A stretch of DNA of 64,000 bases from Mesorhizobium loti R88b. GTDB lineage: Bacteria > Pseudomonadota > Alphaproteobacteria > Rhizobiales > Rhizobiaceae. Within the stretch, counting starts at the first letter, position 1; each line of letters opens with the position of its first letter. This document shows, one piece after another, positions 1 through 9,392 of the stretch. Position numbers and translations under genes: made by a program. The notes under the pieces were generated by a model, which was given only the letters and a program-made list of their open reading frames with translations, was not told the origin of the DNA and ran no database searches. The stretch is taken from assembly GCF_013170845.1 (NCBI RefSeq), contig NZ_CP033367.1, positions 6,883,001 to 6,947,000 of the forward strand. The letters are read 5' to 3'.

Positions 1-890
1 CGTAAGCTTCAAAAATGTCGATATCCATTAAAGGGCCTCTCTGTATGCGGCTTGCGATTCAACGCTGCAGGTTCTATGTTCACGCATTCCAAACCAATTA
101 TTTCGACGATCAGCTACGGCAAATCTCTGCCTTAAAGCGAACGTATCATGGTCAGCGACTTGAGTTCGCAAAGAGTCTGTAAACTTGTTTGACGAATCTG
201 TTGCAACGCATTGGATAGCGATAGCGTGACAGTCAGTACCCGCCTTGCGGCAGCGCTAATCGGCGGCGTTGTTGGCGGGGGCACTGACCACCGGTTTTTC
301 CAAGCATGACTGCAACCACGATGCTTGGGTATTTCCCTATGTCGGCCGTGACGGGATCCTTGCCGACGAGTAGCTGTGACAGATAGCGATTTCTCTCCTT
401 CGATGTGACGGCGAGACCGGTGGCCGCTCGAGTTTCGTTTTGGACGCGGACGAGCCAGACCGCGGTTTGCGATAGAACTGGAACTGTCCGCGGCCTCTAA
501 TCGCGGCCGTGGCCGCCGTGGCGGTGATTGCGCTGTTGCCTGGGCGGCGTGTTGGCCCACCTCCTGGCTTCACGGCATATTGAACGCCTCAGTCGGCCCT
601 CGCGAGATGGCGGCCGCACTACAGTCCATGGACCGAGCACGCGAGTGGTGTTCGGCACCCACGAGCCGACGCAGAATCGACTGCGCCCTCGAGGAAGCGC
701 GATCGATGCGGCTATCGACCACCCGGTGTTCGCCACCGCACTGCGTGGTCACGATGGCGCGGCTTTTGGAGCGCAGCACGACTTAAGAGTTCCCACCCTT
801 ACACTGGTCAACATTCATGTGATCGAAAACGCTGGCTCAGGCGACGCCACTGGCGATGTGTCCGATGCCGCTTTTTGAACGCAAGGTTCA
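1..890. other. no recognisable gene
   Basis: I see no reading frame here with convincing protein-family features. Open frames on both strands are low-complexity, arginine- and serine-rich, and overlap one another, as is usual for non-coding GC-rich DNA. The stretch ends where the NifA-type upstream elements of the iscN promoter begin, so its right edge is the upstream flank of that promoter. Confidence 0.5.
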
Positions 891-893
891 CTC

Positions 894-927
894 TGTCCGA
901 CATCCGACAATTGTTAGATGTCAGACA
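894..927 (+). promoter_or_regulatory. tandem NifA upstream activator sequences
   Basis: Two adjacent TGT-N10-ACA elements lie at 894-909 (TGTCCGACATCCGACA) and 912-927 (TGTTAGATGTCAGACA). This is the established NifA binding consensus. They sit 46-79 bases upstream of a -24/-12 promoter, the right geometry for activation by DNA looping. Confidence 0.85.
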
Positions 928-972
928 GGGCGCAAAATCAGCTAACCCGTTGTTTAATTGAATTTTCCTCTC

Positions 973-988
973 TGGCACGTTCTGTGCA
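973..988 (+). promoter_or_regulatory. sigma-54 (-24/-12) promoter of iscN
   Basis: TGGCACGTTCTGTGCA has the invariant GG and GC separated by exactly 10 bases and a perfect TGGCACG at -24. With the two NifA elements just upstream it should start transcription near position 1000 and drive iscN under microaerobic, symbiotic conditions. Confidence 0.85.
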
Positions 989-994
989 GCGTAG

Positions 995-1038
995 CTTGCG
1001 AAGCATCAGCAAGAAACTTGCGAAGCATCAGCAAGAAA
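995..1038 (+). repeat. 22-bp tandem duplication in iscN leader
   Basis: A 22-base unit beginning CTTGCGAAGCATCAGC occurs twice back to back (995-1016 and 1017-1038), directly before the iscN start region. It lies in the predicted 5' untranslated leader. The second copy ends 8 bases before the ATG, so the AAGAAA of that copy may serve as a weak ribosome-binding site. Confidence 0.9.
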
Positions 1039-1046
1039 ATAGTCCC

Positions 1047-1367
1047 ATGATCACACTTACTGAAAACGCCGTCGCTGCCATCAAGACCGCGCTTTCCCGC
1101 GCCGACGAACCGGCGGAAGGCTTTCGCATCATGGTCGAGGCGGGCGGCTGCGCCGGCCTCAAATACCTGTTGGGTCTGGAAAGCGTCTCGCGCGAGGGCG
1201 ATGCCATCATGGAGACGGACGGGTTCAAGGTGTTCGTCGACGCAAACTCCCAGCCCCATCTCGCCGGCATGACCGTTGACTTCGTCACGGACCTGGAGTC
1301 CTCGGGCTTTGTCTTCGACAATCCCAATGCGCGGGACAAATGCGCCTGCGGCAAGTCCTTCGGCTAG
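1047..1367 (+). CDS. iscN: IscA/HesB-type iron-sulfur carrier, nif-linked (IscN)
   Basis: This 106-residue protein belongs to the A-type iron-sulfur carrier family, which supplies Fe-S clusters to apoproteins, here presumably nitrogenase-related ones. The family signature is visible: a first Cys in the GGCAGLKY motif (about residue 36) and a C-terminal CACGKSF with the paired Cys. The start was set at the ATG at 1047, which gives the normal family length. In rhizobia iscN typically precedes nifU and nifS, and a broken nifU follows here. The promoter at 973-988 with NifA elements indicates NifA control. Confidence 0.88.
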   Translation: MITLTENAVAAIKTALSRADEPAEGFRIMVEAGGCAGLKYLLGLESVSREGDAIMETDGFKVFVDANSQPHLAGMTVDFVTDLESSGFVFDNPNARDKCACGKSFG

Positions 1368-1393
1368 CCGCCATCACGACAAGGATCGGCGCC

Positions 1394-1740
1394 GTGCGGG
1401 ATAATACCGACAACGTCTACCTCTTCAACGACAAGCTCTATCTCATCAACCCGCACAATGTCGGCGCTTTGGACACCCCCAATGCGGCCGGCGAGGTCGG
1501 CGCCGTCGCCTGCGGCGACGGGCTTAAATTGATAATGGGTTTCGACCCCAAGACCGAGACGATTACTGCCGCAACGTTCCAGACCTTCGGCCGCGGCTCG
1601 GCCATAACCGCTTCCTCGACATTTACCGAATTCATCGTCGGCAAGACCATCGATGAAGCCCTTCAGATCACCGATCAGGACATGGCGGATTTTCTCGGCG
1701 CCCTGCCGCCGCACACGACCTACTCATCGCTCGACCGCCT
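1394..1740 (+). pseudogene. nifU: NifU N-terminal (IscU-like) domain, decayed
   Basis: The reading frame after iscN encodes a clear NifU scaffold domain: NPHNVGAL, GEVGAVACGDGLKL (first ligand Cys), then a TFG-GSA segment and GKTIDEALQITDQDMADFLG. Two things mark it as broken. The second ligand Cys, expected in FGCGSA, is Arg (FGRGSA). Similarity also stops after LGALPPH, before the third Cys and the C-terminal Nfu domain. There is no clear ATG; GTG at 1394 could be the old start. No nifS follows. It is probably not a working scaffold. Confidence 0.8.
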
Positions 1741-2091
1741 CATCCTGGAGCGCGGCTTGCGGCTGATGAGCGAGTTCTTCCGTGCTGTGAGGCAGGCTTT
1801 CGAGGAGACACCAGGATTCTCACGCCTCGTCGTCGTCAAGGCATCATCGCCATGACCGGCGTGATAGCGGCGTTTTTCGAGGTGATAGGTTTCAAGGAGG
1901 GAGAGGCCCTTCCCCGCAGCCTCCGCCCGCTGAAACCTAATTCTGCGTGGAGTTCGGGTGAGTGGGTTTTCGGCAATCAGCCTCGATGGTGGAACGAACT
2001 GCAAAACCTGCAGTGGGACATTTCCCACCGATTGCCGCGTCTCCTAAGCCAGCAGAGATGCTCCCTTGCTCACTCGAAGGCCGCTTAAGCC
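1741..2091. other. degenerate stretch between nifU relic and queE
   Basis: After the nifU similarity ends, the plus-strand frames encode nothing I recognise, although one frame stays open to 1855 and another runs from 1852 to 2088. This is where the rest of nifU and nifS would be expected, so the stretch is best read as a deletion scar with scrambled sequence. Confidence 0.4.
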
Positions 2092-2727
2092 ATGCCATAT
2101 GCGGTCAAAGAAATTTTCTACACCCTTCAAGGTGAAGGACGAAATGCCGGGCGGGCTGCCGTATTTTGTCGTTTCGCCGGCTGTAACCTTTGGTCGGGAC
2201 GTGAAGGCGACCGGGCAAGAGCATTCTGCGAATTCTGCGACACGGATTTCGTTGGGGTAGATGGCCCCGGTGGCGGACATTTTGCCACCGCACAAGAGTT
2301 TGCGTTGGCGGTCGAACAAGCCTGGCGCGGGTCGGGAACTAGGCAGCGTCTTGTCGTGCTCACCGGAGGGGAACCCCTCCTCCAGATCGATGAAGAACTC
2401 CTGGAAGCTCTGCATTCCTTGGCGTTTGAAATTGCCGTGGAGACCAACGGTACCATTCCCACACTCGCCGGCATCGACTGGCTGTGCGTCAGTCCGAAAT
2501 GCAATGCACGCCTCGTGGTCATGGCAGGGGACGAGCTAAAGCTTGTATATCCTCGGATTGGCGCGGAGCCCGAACATTTCGAAGTTCTCGCGTTTGAGCA
2601 CCTTCTGCTTCAGCCGATGGATGGGCCCGAACGCGAGGCGAATACGGCCGCCGCAGTGGCCTATTGTCTTGCCAACCCACGTTGGCGCTTGAGCCTTCAA
2701 ACCCACAAGTTTCTCGGGATCCCATGA
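2092..2727 (+). CDS. queE: 7-carboxy-7-deazaguanine synthase
   Basis: QueE is a radical SAM enzyme that converts 6-carboxy-tetrahydropterin to 7-carboxy-7-deazaguanine in the queuosine/preQ0 pathway. At 211 residues it has family length. The N-terminus reads YTLQGEGRNAGR. The iron-sulfur motif has the QueE-specific spacing C-x14-C-x2-C, starting in AGCNLW and ending in CEFCDTDF, and TGGEPLL and ETNGT follow. The stop overlaps the queD start (ATGA), so it is the first gene of a queEDC operon. Confidence 0.95.
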   Translation: MPYAVKEIFYTLQGEGRNAGRAAVFCRFAGCNLWSGREGDRARAFCEFCDTDFVGVDGPGGGHFATAQEFALAVEQAWRGSGTRQRLVVLTGGEPLLQIDEELLEALHSLAFEIAVETNGTIPTLAGIDWLCVSPKCNARLVVMAGDELKLVYPRIGAEPEHFEVLAFEHLLLQPMDGPEREANTAAAVAYCLANPRWRLSLQTHKFLGIP

Positions 2728-3077
2728 AAATTACGCAAGCTTTCACCTTCGAGGCAGCGCACTGTCTTCCGCGCGTGCCAGAGACCCACCGCTGTCACCG
2801 CATGCATGGCCACTCATACCGTGTGGAACTGCGTCTGGAAGGGCCCGTCGATCCAGACACGGGCTTTGTCATCGACTTCTTCGATGTCGGGGCTGTGTTC
2901 GGACCGCTTCTGCAACGTCTCGACCATCAGCATCTGAATGAGGTTGAGGGTCTCGACAATCCGACAGCGGAAAACATTGCGGTCTGGATCTGGAACCAAA
3001 CCAAGCCGCTTCTTGGCCAAATGTGCTCGGTAACGGTCTATGAGACGCCGCTGTGCTGGGCTGAATACGAGGGTTGA
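2724..3077 (+). CDS. queD: 6-carboxy-5,6,7,8-tetrahydropterin synthase
   Basis: QueD makes 6-carboxy-tetrahydropterin from dihydroneopterin triphosphate, the step before QueE. The 117-residue protein shows the pterin-synthase zinc His residues (FEAAHCLP and HRMHGHSY), a Cys-containing active-site segment near residue 24, and the LDHQHLN and [11 protein letters not shown] blocks. The ATG at 2724 overlaps the queE stop. GTP cyclohydrolase is not encoded nearby and would have to come from elsewhere in the genome. Confidence 0.95.
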   Translation: MKITQAFTFEAAHCLPRVPETHRCHRMHGHSYRVELRLEGPVDPDTGFVIDFFDVGAVFGPLLQRLDHQHLNEVEGLDNPTAENIAVWIWNQTKPLLGQMCSVTVYETPLCWAEYEG

Positions 3078-3081
3078 CCCG

Positions 3082-3819
3082 ATGCAACGAGATCCGGGAA
3101 CCGCACTCGTCCTTTTCTCCGGCGGCCAGGATTCGACAACCTGCCTGGCTTGGGCGCTCGAGAACTTCGAGCGCGTCGAGACAATCGGCTTCGACTATGG
3201 GCAGCGGCACCGGATCGAGCTCGATGTGCGGCCCTACCTGCTCGGGCGCATTCGAACAGACTTTCCGGCCTGGCGTGGGCGACTAGGCGAGGACCACATG
3301 ATCGACATGGCCGTGCTCGGTCAAATCAGTGATACCGCGCTCACGCGCGACGTCGAGGTCGCACTGAACGCGAACGGTCTAACAAATACCTTCGTGCCTG
3401 GCCGCAACCTTCTGTTCCTCGGCTTTGCGGCCGCGATAGCTTACCGGATGGGCGCGAAACACCTCGTGATCGGCGTGTCCGAGACGGATCGTTTCAGCTA
3501 CCCGGATTGTCGGGATGACGCAGTCAAAGCGATGCAACTTGCCCTTAACCTTGGAATGGAGACGCATCTCGTCATTCACACACCCCTCATGCGGCGCGAC
3601 AAGGCGCAGACCTGGGCGCTGGCGGGTTGGCTGGGCGGCGAGGTGCTGGTGAAGCTCATCTGCGAGGGAAGCCACACCTGCTATAGCGGAGACCGCGAAC
3701 ATAGACATAGCTGGGGTTTCGGTTGCGGGACCTGCATCGAGTGTAATCTTCGCGCAGCGGGATGGGAGCAATTCCGGTGCTGCAAAGAGGCACCCGTGGC
3801 CGCCCATGAAATGACGTGA
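3082..3819 (+). CDS. queC: 7-cyano-7-deazaguanine (preQ0) synthase
   Basis: QueC uses ATP and ammonia to turn 7-carboxy-7-deazaguanine into preQ0. It has the PP-loop SGGQDSTT near residue 13, GFDYGQRH, the VPGRNLLF block, and a C-terminal zinc site made of Cys residues ([13 protein letters not shown]). The start at 3082, 4 bases after the queD stop, gives 245 residues, close to family length. It completes a queEDC set for preQ0. Queuosine has been tied to symbiotic competence in Sinorhizobium, so placement next to nif genes makes sense. Confidence 0.95.
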   Translation: MQRDPGTALVLFSGGQDSTTCLAWALENFERVETIGFDYGQRHRIELDVRPYLLGRIRTDFPAWRGRLGEDHMIDMAVLGQISDTALTRDVEVALNANGLTNTFVPGRNLLFLGFAAAIAYRMGAKHLVIGVSETDRFSYPDCRDDAVKAMQLALNLGMETHLVIHTPLMRRDKAQTWALAGWLGGEVLVKLICEGSHTCYSGDREHRHSWGFGCGTCIECNLRAAGWEQFRCCKEAPVAAHEMT

Positions 3820-3909
3820 GCGCCCCAGGTCCGGGCCGACGGTGGCAATCTGTTCCATAGATCGTTTCCTTCTCTTTGTGGTGTTCAGCACGACCAGGGT
3901 GGGTGCCTT

Positions 3910-4220
3910 CGATGCCGTTTCGAAGGGCTGTTCCATAGGATTGAAAAGGCGGCTGCCGTCACGAACGATACGCGTGACCGCATCAAGCGCCGGGGCAAAG
4001 CCATCCCAATGAATTAGAATGGCGAAAGTGTTGTCGAGGTCCAGAAAGCACTGTCCGTTGACGTCAGCCAGATTGGCGCCTTCGCGTTGCAGCGCGCCGC
4101 GTGGCTTCGGATCGCACAGCCGCAGCGCGCGTGGTGCCATCGGGAAAAATGGCGGCCGCGGGCGAACAATCGTGCCGATTGGCGTCAGGCGGCGCGAAGC
4201 TTTGTGCAATATGTCAGACC
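3910..4220 (-). pseudogene. class III aminotransferase N-terminal fragment
   Basis: One minus-strand frame encodes a segment like the start of glutamate-1-semialdehyde-type (class III, PLP) aminotransferases: RPRPPFFPMAPRA, then NLADVNGQCFLDLDNTFAILIHWDGFAPALDAVTRIVRDG and NPMEQPFE. Similarity breaks off near 3910, long before the PLP lysine, and unrelated sequence antisense to queC follows. There is no good start codon. It is divergent from the LacI-type regulator that follows, so it was probably the regulator's target gene before truncation. Confidence 0.7.
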
Positions 4221-4304
4221 TCTCCTTGGGCCTACTCCGCCTTCGTCGCTGACTAGATGGCGTTTGCACTTGGTAGACGTCATTCACGAAATGAGAGGCG
4301 GCTG

Positions 4305-5345
4305 ATGAACAGGCCAACGATCGCCGATCTGGCGAAAGCCGCGGGCGTAAGTGTTTCCACGGTCAATAGGCTCTTGCACGGAACTGGCACACTGCGACCG
4401 CAGACGGCCGACCTCATTTTGAGCGCAGCGCAGCAGATCGGCTTCCGCAGTTCGGGGCCGCTGCACGAACGCAGGCGGGACAATCTCCCGCATCGGCACT
4501 TGAGCTTTCTCATGCAGCAATCGCACCGGCCGCTCTGCCGGATCTGGGCCGAGGCGCTTCTAGGTGCCTGCGCGCGACGCACAGATGCGGTTATTGAGCC
4601 AGACGTGCTCTTCGAGGACGACCCTTCCCCCGAAGCGGTTGCTGCCAATCTGCTGAAGATAGGCGGAAGCGCCGACGCAATCGCGGTAATCTCGGCCGAT
4701 CACCCGCTCGTCGGCCAGGCGATTGATGAGTTGCGCCTCAAAGGCGTTCCAGTGATCGCCTACGTCACTGACCTGTCCGCCGCCAGCCGGGCCGGCTTTG
4801 TGGGAACCGACAACTGGAAGGCCGGCCGCACCGCAGCATGGTTTATCAGCCAGACGTCCGGTCGGCCCGGCAAGATCTTTCCTCTCATCGGCAGCAACCG
4901 TTATCAGTTCCAAGACATCTCGGATGCGAGCTTTCGCTCCTACATGCGCGAGCACGCGCCCAAGTTCCACGTCAGCGAAACCCTGCTGACCCATGAGGCG
5001 CCGAAGAACGCCTATGCAATCGTTCGCAGGCTGATAGCGGAGGAGCCGGAGCTCCGGGGCATCTTCGTTAATGGCGGCGGCATTTCCGGCGTTCTGCGTG
5101 CTATGCGCGAGCTCGCTGCGGAGCAGCAGTGCAAAATCCGGGTCGTCTGCCGCGACATCGGGCCCGAGGCACGCAAGGGATTGAGCGAAGGCCTGATTAC
5201 TGCTTCCTTGTGCCATCCCGTCGACAGGATGCCTGAAGAACTCATCAATGTGATGCTGCGCATGATCGAACGCACGGACACACGGTTAATCGAACAGCGG
5301 ATTGTTCCGTTCGAGATCCTCACGCCAGAGAGCATTTGGACTTAA
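4305..5345 (+). CDS. LacI-family transcriptional regulator
   Basis: The 346-residue protein begins with a LacI-type helix-turn-helix (TIADLAKAAGVSVSTVNRLL, residues about 4-23), followed by a periplasmic-binding-like sensor domain. The ATG at 4305 places the helix-turn-helix at the usual distance from the N-terminus. Such proteins respond to sugars or related small molecules. The ligand cannot be told from sequence; sensor blocks such as GFVGTDNWKAGRTAA and FVNGGGISG resemble sugar-binding proteins. The neighbouring divergent gene is only an aminotransferase relic, so its original local target may be lost. Confidence 0.9.
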   Translation: MNRPTIADLAKAAGVSVSTVNRLLHGTGTLRPQTADLILSAAQQIGFRSSGPLHERRRDNLPHRHLSFLMQQSHRPLCRIWAEALLGACARRTDAVIEPDVLFEDDPSPEAVAANLLKIGGSADAIAVISADHPLVGQAIDELRLKGVPVIAYVTDLSAASRAGFVGTDNWKAGRTAAWFISQTSGRPGKIFPLIGSNRYQFQDISDASFRSYMREHAPKFHVSETLLTHEAPKNAYAIVRRLIAEEPELRGIFVNGGGISGVLRAMRELAAEQQCKIRVVCRDIGPEARKGLSEGLITASLCHPVDRMPEELINVMLRMIERTDTRLIEQRIVPFEILTPESIWT

Positions 5346-5548
5346 GAATCGGAAGAACCATCGTCGTCCGGATAAGGTCGTCCGTGCCGCTGCGAAGCGA
5401 ACCGCTTCGTGGGTTAAACTGGGGCGCAAAGGGCAGCTCGGCACTCATGATCCTCGTTGCAACCGAAATTGGCCAGGAGGACGAGGAGATGGAAATCTCC
5501 GAGGAAGCCGATCTTGTCGAGAGCTGGACCCCACGCTCGCGCCAATGA

Positions 5549-5868
5549 TTAGGCTGCTTCGGCCGTCCGTGCCGATTTGCGCGGCTTGTGGCGCACCACA
5601 ACGTCCACCTTATAAGCGCGCGTCGATCGAGGCAGCGCACCGGGCGATCTATAGAGAACTTGCCTGTTCGCCCATGACTACGGCGGATATGTCGAGCTGT
5701 TTCATAACAAGCAATTGAGCTGATTTGGCTTGAGTGAGGCGCCGACGCATAATGATGGCGCGGATCTCACGGGCGAGCTTGGCTTTCCGCAATTCCTCTT
5801 CGGAATTATCAAAGCCAAAATCCGCAAACACGTTGCCGCTGGTCATTCGGCCGGTGATTCTTCGTCAT
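5549..5868 (-). pseudogene. Xre-family antitoxin relic (HigA-like)
   Basis: Pieces of a HigA-type antitoxin occur in order on the minus strand but in different frames. First comes SGNVFADFGFDNSEEELRKA with a helix-turn-helix region (KLAREIRAIIMRRRLTQAK). Next, one frame over, is GKFSIDRPVRCL. Last, in another frame, is DVVVRHKPRKSARTAEAA followed by TAA at 5549-5551. At least two frameshifts are needed, and another near the start. It directly follows a matching toxin relic. Confidence 0.75.
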
Positions 5869-6180
5869 AACTTTGTTCCTTCCCATAGTTTTCGCGATCG
5901 TGCGTCTCGGCCGCCTTCAATCGCGCCTAACGAGATCGATTTCGCACTTGGGCGTGTCCCTGCCTTTCTTCTGGAAGCAAGGATGTAGATCACGCCAGCG
6001 AAGCGACGGCATGGACGGCGCGATAAGTATCCCTGTCTAAGTCGTCGACCCCCGCAAGGATGCGGCCGCCAAATCCCTTGAGGGCTTTGACCGCCAGATG
6101 CTGTTCGCCATTTGGGCATCGTTGATTGCAACACCCATCACGCTGCAGATATCGACCAATCTGACTCCGCTCAGCCACTG
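5850..6180 (-). pseudogene. HigB/RelE-type toxin relic (Gp49-like)
   Basis: The minus strand encodes GEQHLAVKALKGFGG, VDDLDRDTYRAVHAV and GVIYILASRRKAG in successive frames. This matches the order seen in phage Gp49-like/HigB toxins (aKpLKGFGG, GDTYRAVYTV, vYVLhaFqKKs). A C-terminal piece (RLKAAETHDRENYGKEQ) sits in a third frame and overlaps the antitoxin start, the usual toxin-first layout. The frameshifts mean no toxin is made. Confidence 0.7.
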
Positions 6181-6514
6181 AAAAGAAAGATTCGGGTCAA
6201 ACAGCCGTTTTCGCCAAGTGATCATATTTCCTATGAACGCATTTTGGACTGCACGGACCGTTCCAGCTCGGCGCAAAACCCTCCCAGATATTCGTCAATC
6301 GCGCTCTGCAAATGCACCCAGTAGAGCACTTTGGCGGTGCTACATCGATAATGAGCCCAGTTTTGCTTTTTTTGAGAAGATGTCCCTCTTGCTTGGCCGC
6401 AGCCAATATCCCGGTAAAAATTGGCGGCAGCGCATCGCGTTTAGCGCTCGCCGGGCGGAGCTGGTCCGGGTTGCGAAGCCCGGCGAGCGCGGATCGTCTT
6501 GGGCGATGTGTTGA

Positions 6515-6735
6515 TCAGGCGCGGTTCTTGGAGCGCCAGGATTCATGTCCGGTTTCGATGATCTCGCAATCATGCGTGAGAGGATCGAGCAGTGCGGTCA
6601 GTTGTTCCGTCGAAGTAGCCGCGCCCGCTGACGCGGATGAGCGCCCGGGCGATGGCAATGGCCAGATGCCGCTTCCCGTTCCGGGCCACCAATCAACACG
6701 CCATTGGACAAATGCCATCAAGGGCATCTCACCGC
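6515..6735 (-). pseudogene. istB: IS21-family helper ATPase (IstB) remnant
   Basis: The end of this stretch encodes the IstB C-terminal block TALLDPLTHDCEIIETGHES followed by WRSKNRA and a stop. Just upstream are a frameshifted Walker A region (GVLIGGP, then GKRHLAIAIARALIR). The roughly 120 residues that normally lie between Walker A and the C-terminal block are missing. It is a deletion remnant of an IS21-type element, and no istA partner is recognisable here. Confidence 0.75.
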
Positions 6736-6767
6736 CGGTCGGCGGCGAACAAGAAGGAGAGGAAGAC

Positions 6768-7154
6768 ATGGAACGCAGGCTTGATGACGTGATCGCAGCC
6801 CTCCCTGAGTAGCGTCGGGAGCGTGTCGATGCACGTTTCGAAGAGCTAAGGACGGAGGTCGAGTGCCTCGGCGGTCTGCGCCGTGCGGCTGGGAAGGCCC
6901 AGGCGGAGATTGCCTTGCCCCTCAAGATCAACCAGCCCTCTGTCTCGAAGATCGAGCAACAGGCCAATACGTATCTGTCGACACTTTAGAGCTACGTAGA
7001 GGCGATCGGGGGACAACTCGACCTCATCGTCGCCTCGCCGCGCGCGCCCCTCCGTATAGAGCGGCTCTGCGACGTCGTAGCCCAACCCCCTCCGCACGTA
7101 GTGCTGAAAGAGCGCCAGGTGGATGAACCCGCCCGAAGGCAACGCGCCGGCTGA
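6768..7154 (+). pseudogene. Xre-family antitoxin with two in-frame stops
   Basis: One continuous plus-strand frame reads as a short Xre antitoxin: MERRLDDVIAALPE, stop, RRERVDARFEELRTEVECL, a helix-turn-helix (QAEIALPLKINQPSVSKIEQ), TYLSTL, stop, YVEAIGGQLDLIVASP. The order and spacing match HigA2-type antitoxins. Two point nonsense codons (6810-6812 and one after TYLSTL) inactivate it, while the frame is otherwise kept, suggesting rather recent decay. No toxin partner is visible. Confidence 0.75.
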
Positions 7155-7681
7155 ACGCGCCGTTTCGGTCAAAATTGCCGAAGGGACGACAGTCTCGTCG
7201 ACGCTCGCAATAGGTATGAGCAAGGCCTCGTTAAACCGGATACCGACTGCCCGCGGTCACGTCGCGGGGGACGCCTCTTCCCCTCCCCCATGCTGGCCCA
7301 GCTCACCGCCGCGCTGGGGGTGTCCGGCGATGTGCTCGCCGACGACGACCCCGCTCGAGCACGCTTGGTCACAGCTTCCATACCTGCTCAAGTAGATACC
7401 ACGCGCCTGCGGATATCTTCGGTGGCTTACAATTTATAAAATTTACGGCGATTATCGCCGCACCGCAAAATGACAAAAAAGTCAAACGGACACGTCTTCT
7501 CCCTTCTTATGCGGCTTCAGGACACATTGAGCACAGGCAAATGCTGCCAAGCATGCCAGCACCACGACCCCACGTCGTGGCGGCAGTTAACAACTGCCCG
7601 CTGAAGTTTGCCAACGGGCCTTCGGTCAAACCTGGCGGAGCGCTGTTACGGCAGGCACAGCACGTGGAGAGCTGTCGAGCA
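7155..7681. other. no intact gene; AT-rich acdS downstream flank
   Basis: A plus-strand frame near 7285-7430 reads MLAQLTAALGVSGDVLADDDP, which resembles the tail of an Xre-type helix-turn-helix domain but is too short to call. From about 7425 the DNA is AT-rich with a small inverted pair (GGCGATTATCGCC). I see nothing else between this and the acdS stop codon. Confidence 0.35.
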
Positions 7682-8695
7682 TCAGCCATTGCGAAAGGTG
7701 TAGCCATAACCGTTGATGGCCGGCGCGCCGCCGAGATGCGCGTAGAGTATCCTCGAGCCCTCAGGAAAAAAGCCTTTTTGAACGAGGTCAATCATCCCTT
7801 GCATCGATTTGCCCTCATAGACGGGATCGGTAATCATACCCTCGAGCCGCGCACACAGACGGATCGCCTCCTTGGTTTCCTCGGATGGAATGCCGTACCG
7901 CGGGTGCGCGTAGTCCTCCAGCAACACCACGTCATCCTCGGCAAGTTCCGATCCGAGCTCGACGAGGGTCGCTGTATGTCGGGCAATGCTAAGCACCTGC
8001 GCCTTGGTCTTGGCCGGGGTAGCAGAGGCATCGATACCGATCACGTTGCGCTGCCGACCGTCCTTGGCAAATCCGACGAGCATGCCGGCGTGCGTTGAAC
8101 CGGTGACCGTGCAAACGACCATGTAGTCGAAGGCAAACCCGAGCTGTTCCTCCTGGGCGCGCACTTCCTCCGCGAACCCCACATAGCCGAGGCCTCCATT
8201 CGGGTGAACAGACGCCCCGGCCGGTATCGCATAGGGCCTGCCGCCCCTTGCCTTGACCTCATAGAGCGCTTTTTCCCAGCTGCGGCGGATACCGATGTCA
8301 AAGCCATCGTCGACCAGACGCACCTCTGCGCCCAAGATGCGGCTCAAGAGAATGTTGCCGGCCCGGTCGTAGACGACATCCTCATGTGGAACCCAGCTCT
8401 CCTGGACCAGGAGACATTTCATGCCGATCTTGGCGGCAACGGCGGCGACCATCCGCGTGTGGTTGGACTGCACGCCGCCGATGGTGACAAGGGTATCGGC
8501 ATCTGACGCGATCGCGTCAGGGATGATGTATTCGAGCTTGCGCAGCTTGTTGCCGCCGAACGCCAGACCGGAGTTGCAGTCCTCGCGTTTGGCGTAGATC
8601 TCCACGTTGCCGCCCAGATGCTTGCCGAGCCGGTCGAGCTTCTCGATGGGTGTGGGTCCAAAGGTGAGCGGGTAACGCTCGAATTTTTCCAGCAT
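7682..8695 (-). CDS. acdS: 1-aminocyclopropane-1-carboxylate (ACC) deaminase
   Basis: AcdS is a PLP enzyme that splits ACC, the plant ethylene precursor, into 2-oxobutyrate and ammonia, lowering ethylene around the bacterium. The 337-residue protein has family length. The PLP lysine lies in [10 protein letters not shown] (about residue 51), and [12 protein letters not shown] and [11 protein letters not shown] are present. The ATG at 8695 was chosen over the upstream in-frame ATG at 8716 because it starts at the family N-terminus [10 protein letters not shown]. In Mesorhizobium loti acdS sits on the symbiosis island and is known to depend on NifA2/sigma-54. A matching promoter lies about 0.7 kb upstream. 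Confidence 0.95.
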   Translation of the reverse strand: MLEKFERYPLTFGPTPIEKLDRLGKHLGGNVEIYAKREDCNSGLAFGGNKLRKLEYIIPDAIASDADTLVTIGGVQSNHTRMVAAVAAKIGMKCLLVQESWVPHEDVVYDRAGNILLSRILGAEVRLVDDGFDIGIRRSWEKALYEVKARGGRPYAIPAGASVHPNGGLGYVGFAEEVRAQEEQLGFAFDYMVVCTVTGSTHAGMLVGFAKDGRQRNVIGIDASATPAKTKAQVLSIARHTATLVELGSELAEDDVVLLEDYAHPRYGIPSEETKEAIRLCARLEGMITDPVYEGKSMQGMIDLVQKGFFPEGSRILYAHLGGAPAINGYGYTFRNG

Positions 8696-9392
8696 ATTCT
8701 CTCCGGCGATGATCATTCAGCTGAAATAGCCACGCAAAACTCGTTCCATAAGCGCTGCTTGGATTGGTCGGCCGCGCTCTCCGACCACCCATCAGAGCTT
8801 TGGGGATTTCCAGCGCTCTCCTTGCGATTGAGACGAAGCGATCCACATGTCGCCATGCTGCGATGAGGCGACCATCGCCTAGGAAACCTAGGACGACACG
8901 CGGTCGACATCTGCGTTTTTGCCAGCTTTGCAAGTGCAGCCAGACTGCCAAACCAACAGACTTCGATAAAAACGCAGTGGCTCTTGTTTGCGATTGGACC
9001 GGCAGGAACTGCACGGTTGCCGAGCCGGATTCCGCGAGGCGATTTTTGTGGCGCTCAACGCGTCACAGAGGTTTCAGCTGCTCGATCGAAGTGCTCGTCT
9101 ACCTGATCGAAACGGGTGCCAATGCCCTCGAAAGGCTGGGCTCGCCGCGGCCGTAAGTCGTCGGATTGTAGTTGACGAGCGTGTGGGTCCTAGCGGTATC
9201 CAGCAACTGATTAGTAATCTGTGTCGGTGTTGCTGACGTGAACTTGCTGCTCTTCTGAACGCGAGTCGTCTGAAAGGCATGCCCGGCAGAGACGGAGCTC
9301 CCTGCCGGGCCGGGTTCGCCTTGGGAGGTGGCGTAAGCTAGCGACTTTCGTGGCGGTGGAACCACTCAATCCGTGCGTTTTGCGCAATAACG
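8696..9392. other. long upstream region of acdS
   Basis: Between acdS and the sigma-54 promoter at 9393-9408 there is no convincing gene on either strand. If that promoter drives acdS, this is a leader of nearly 700 bases. Alternatively a gene that once stood here has decayed beyond recognition. Confidence 0.4.
8935..8950 (-). promoter_or_regulatory. weak candidate sigma-54 promoter for acdS
   Basis: On the minus strand TGGCAGTCTGGCTGCA has GG and GC 10 bases apart, about 240 bases upstream of acdS. The -24 half departs from TGGCAC by one base and the -12 half from TTGC by one. I found no TGT-N10-ACA element upstream at the right distance, so this is less convincing than 9393-9408. Confidence 0.3.

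Noticed and set aside
3379..4317. 312-codon minus-strand open frame
   Set aside because: Most of it is antisense to queC, where coding evidence is strong. Only its first third shows family similarity (class III aminotransferase), so I kept just that part as a fragment.
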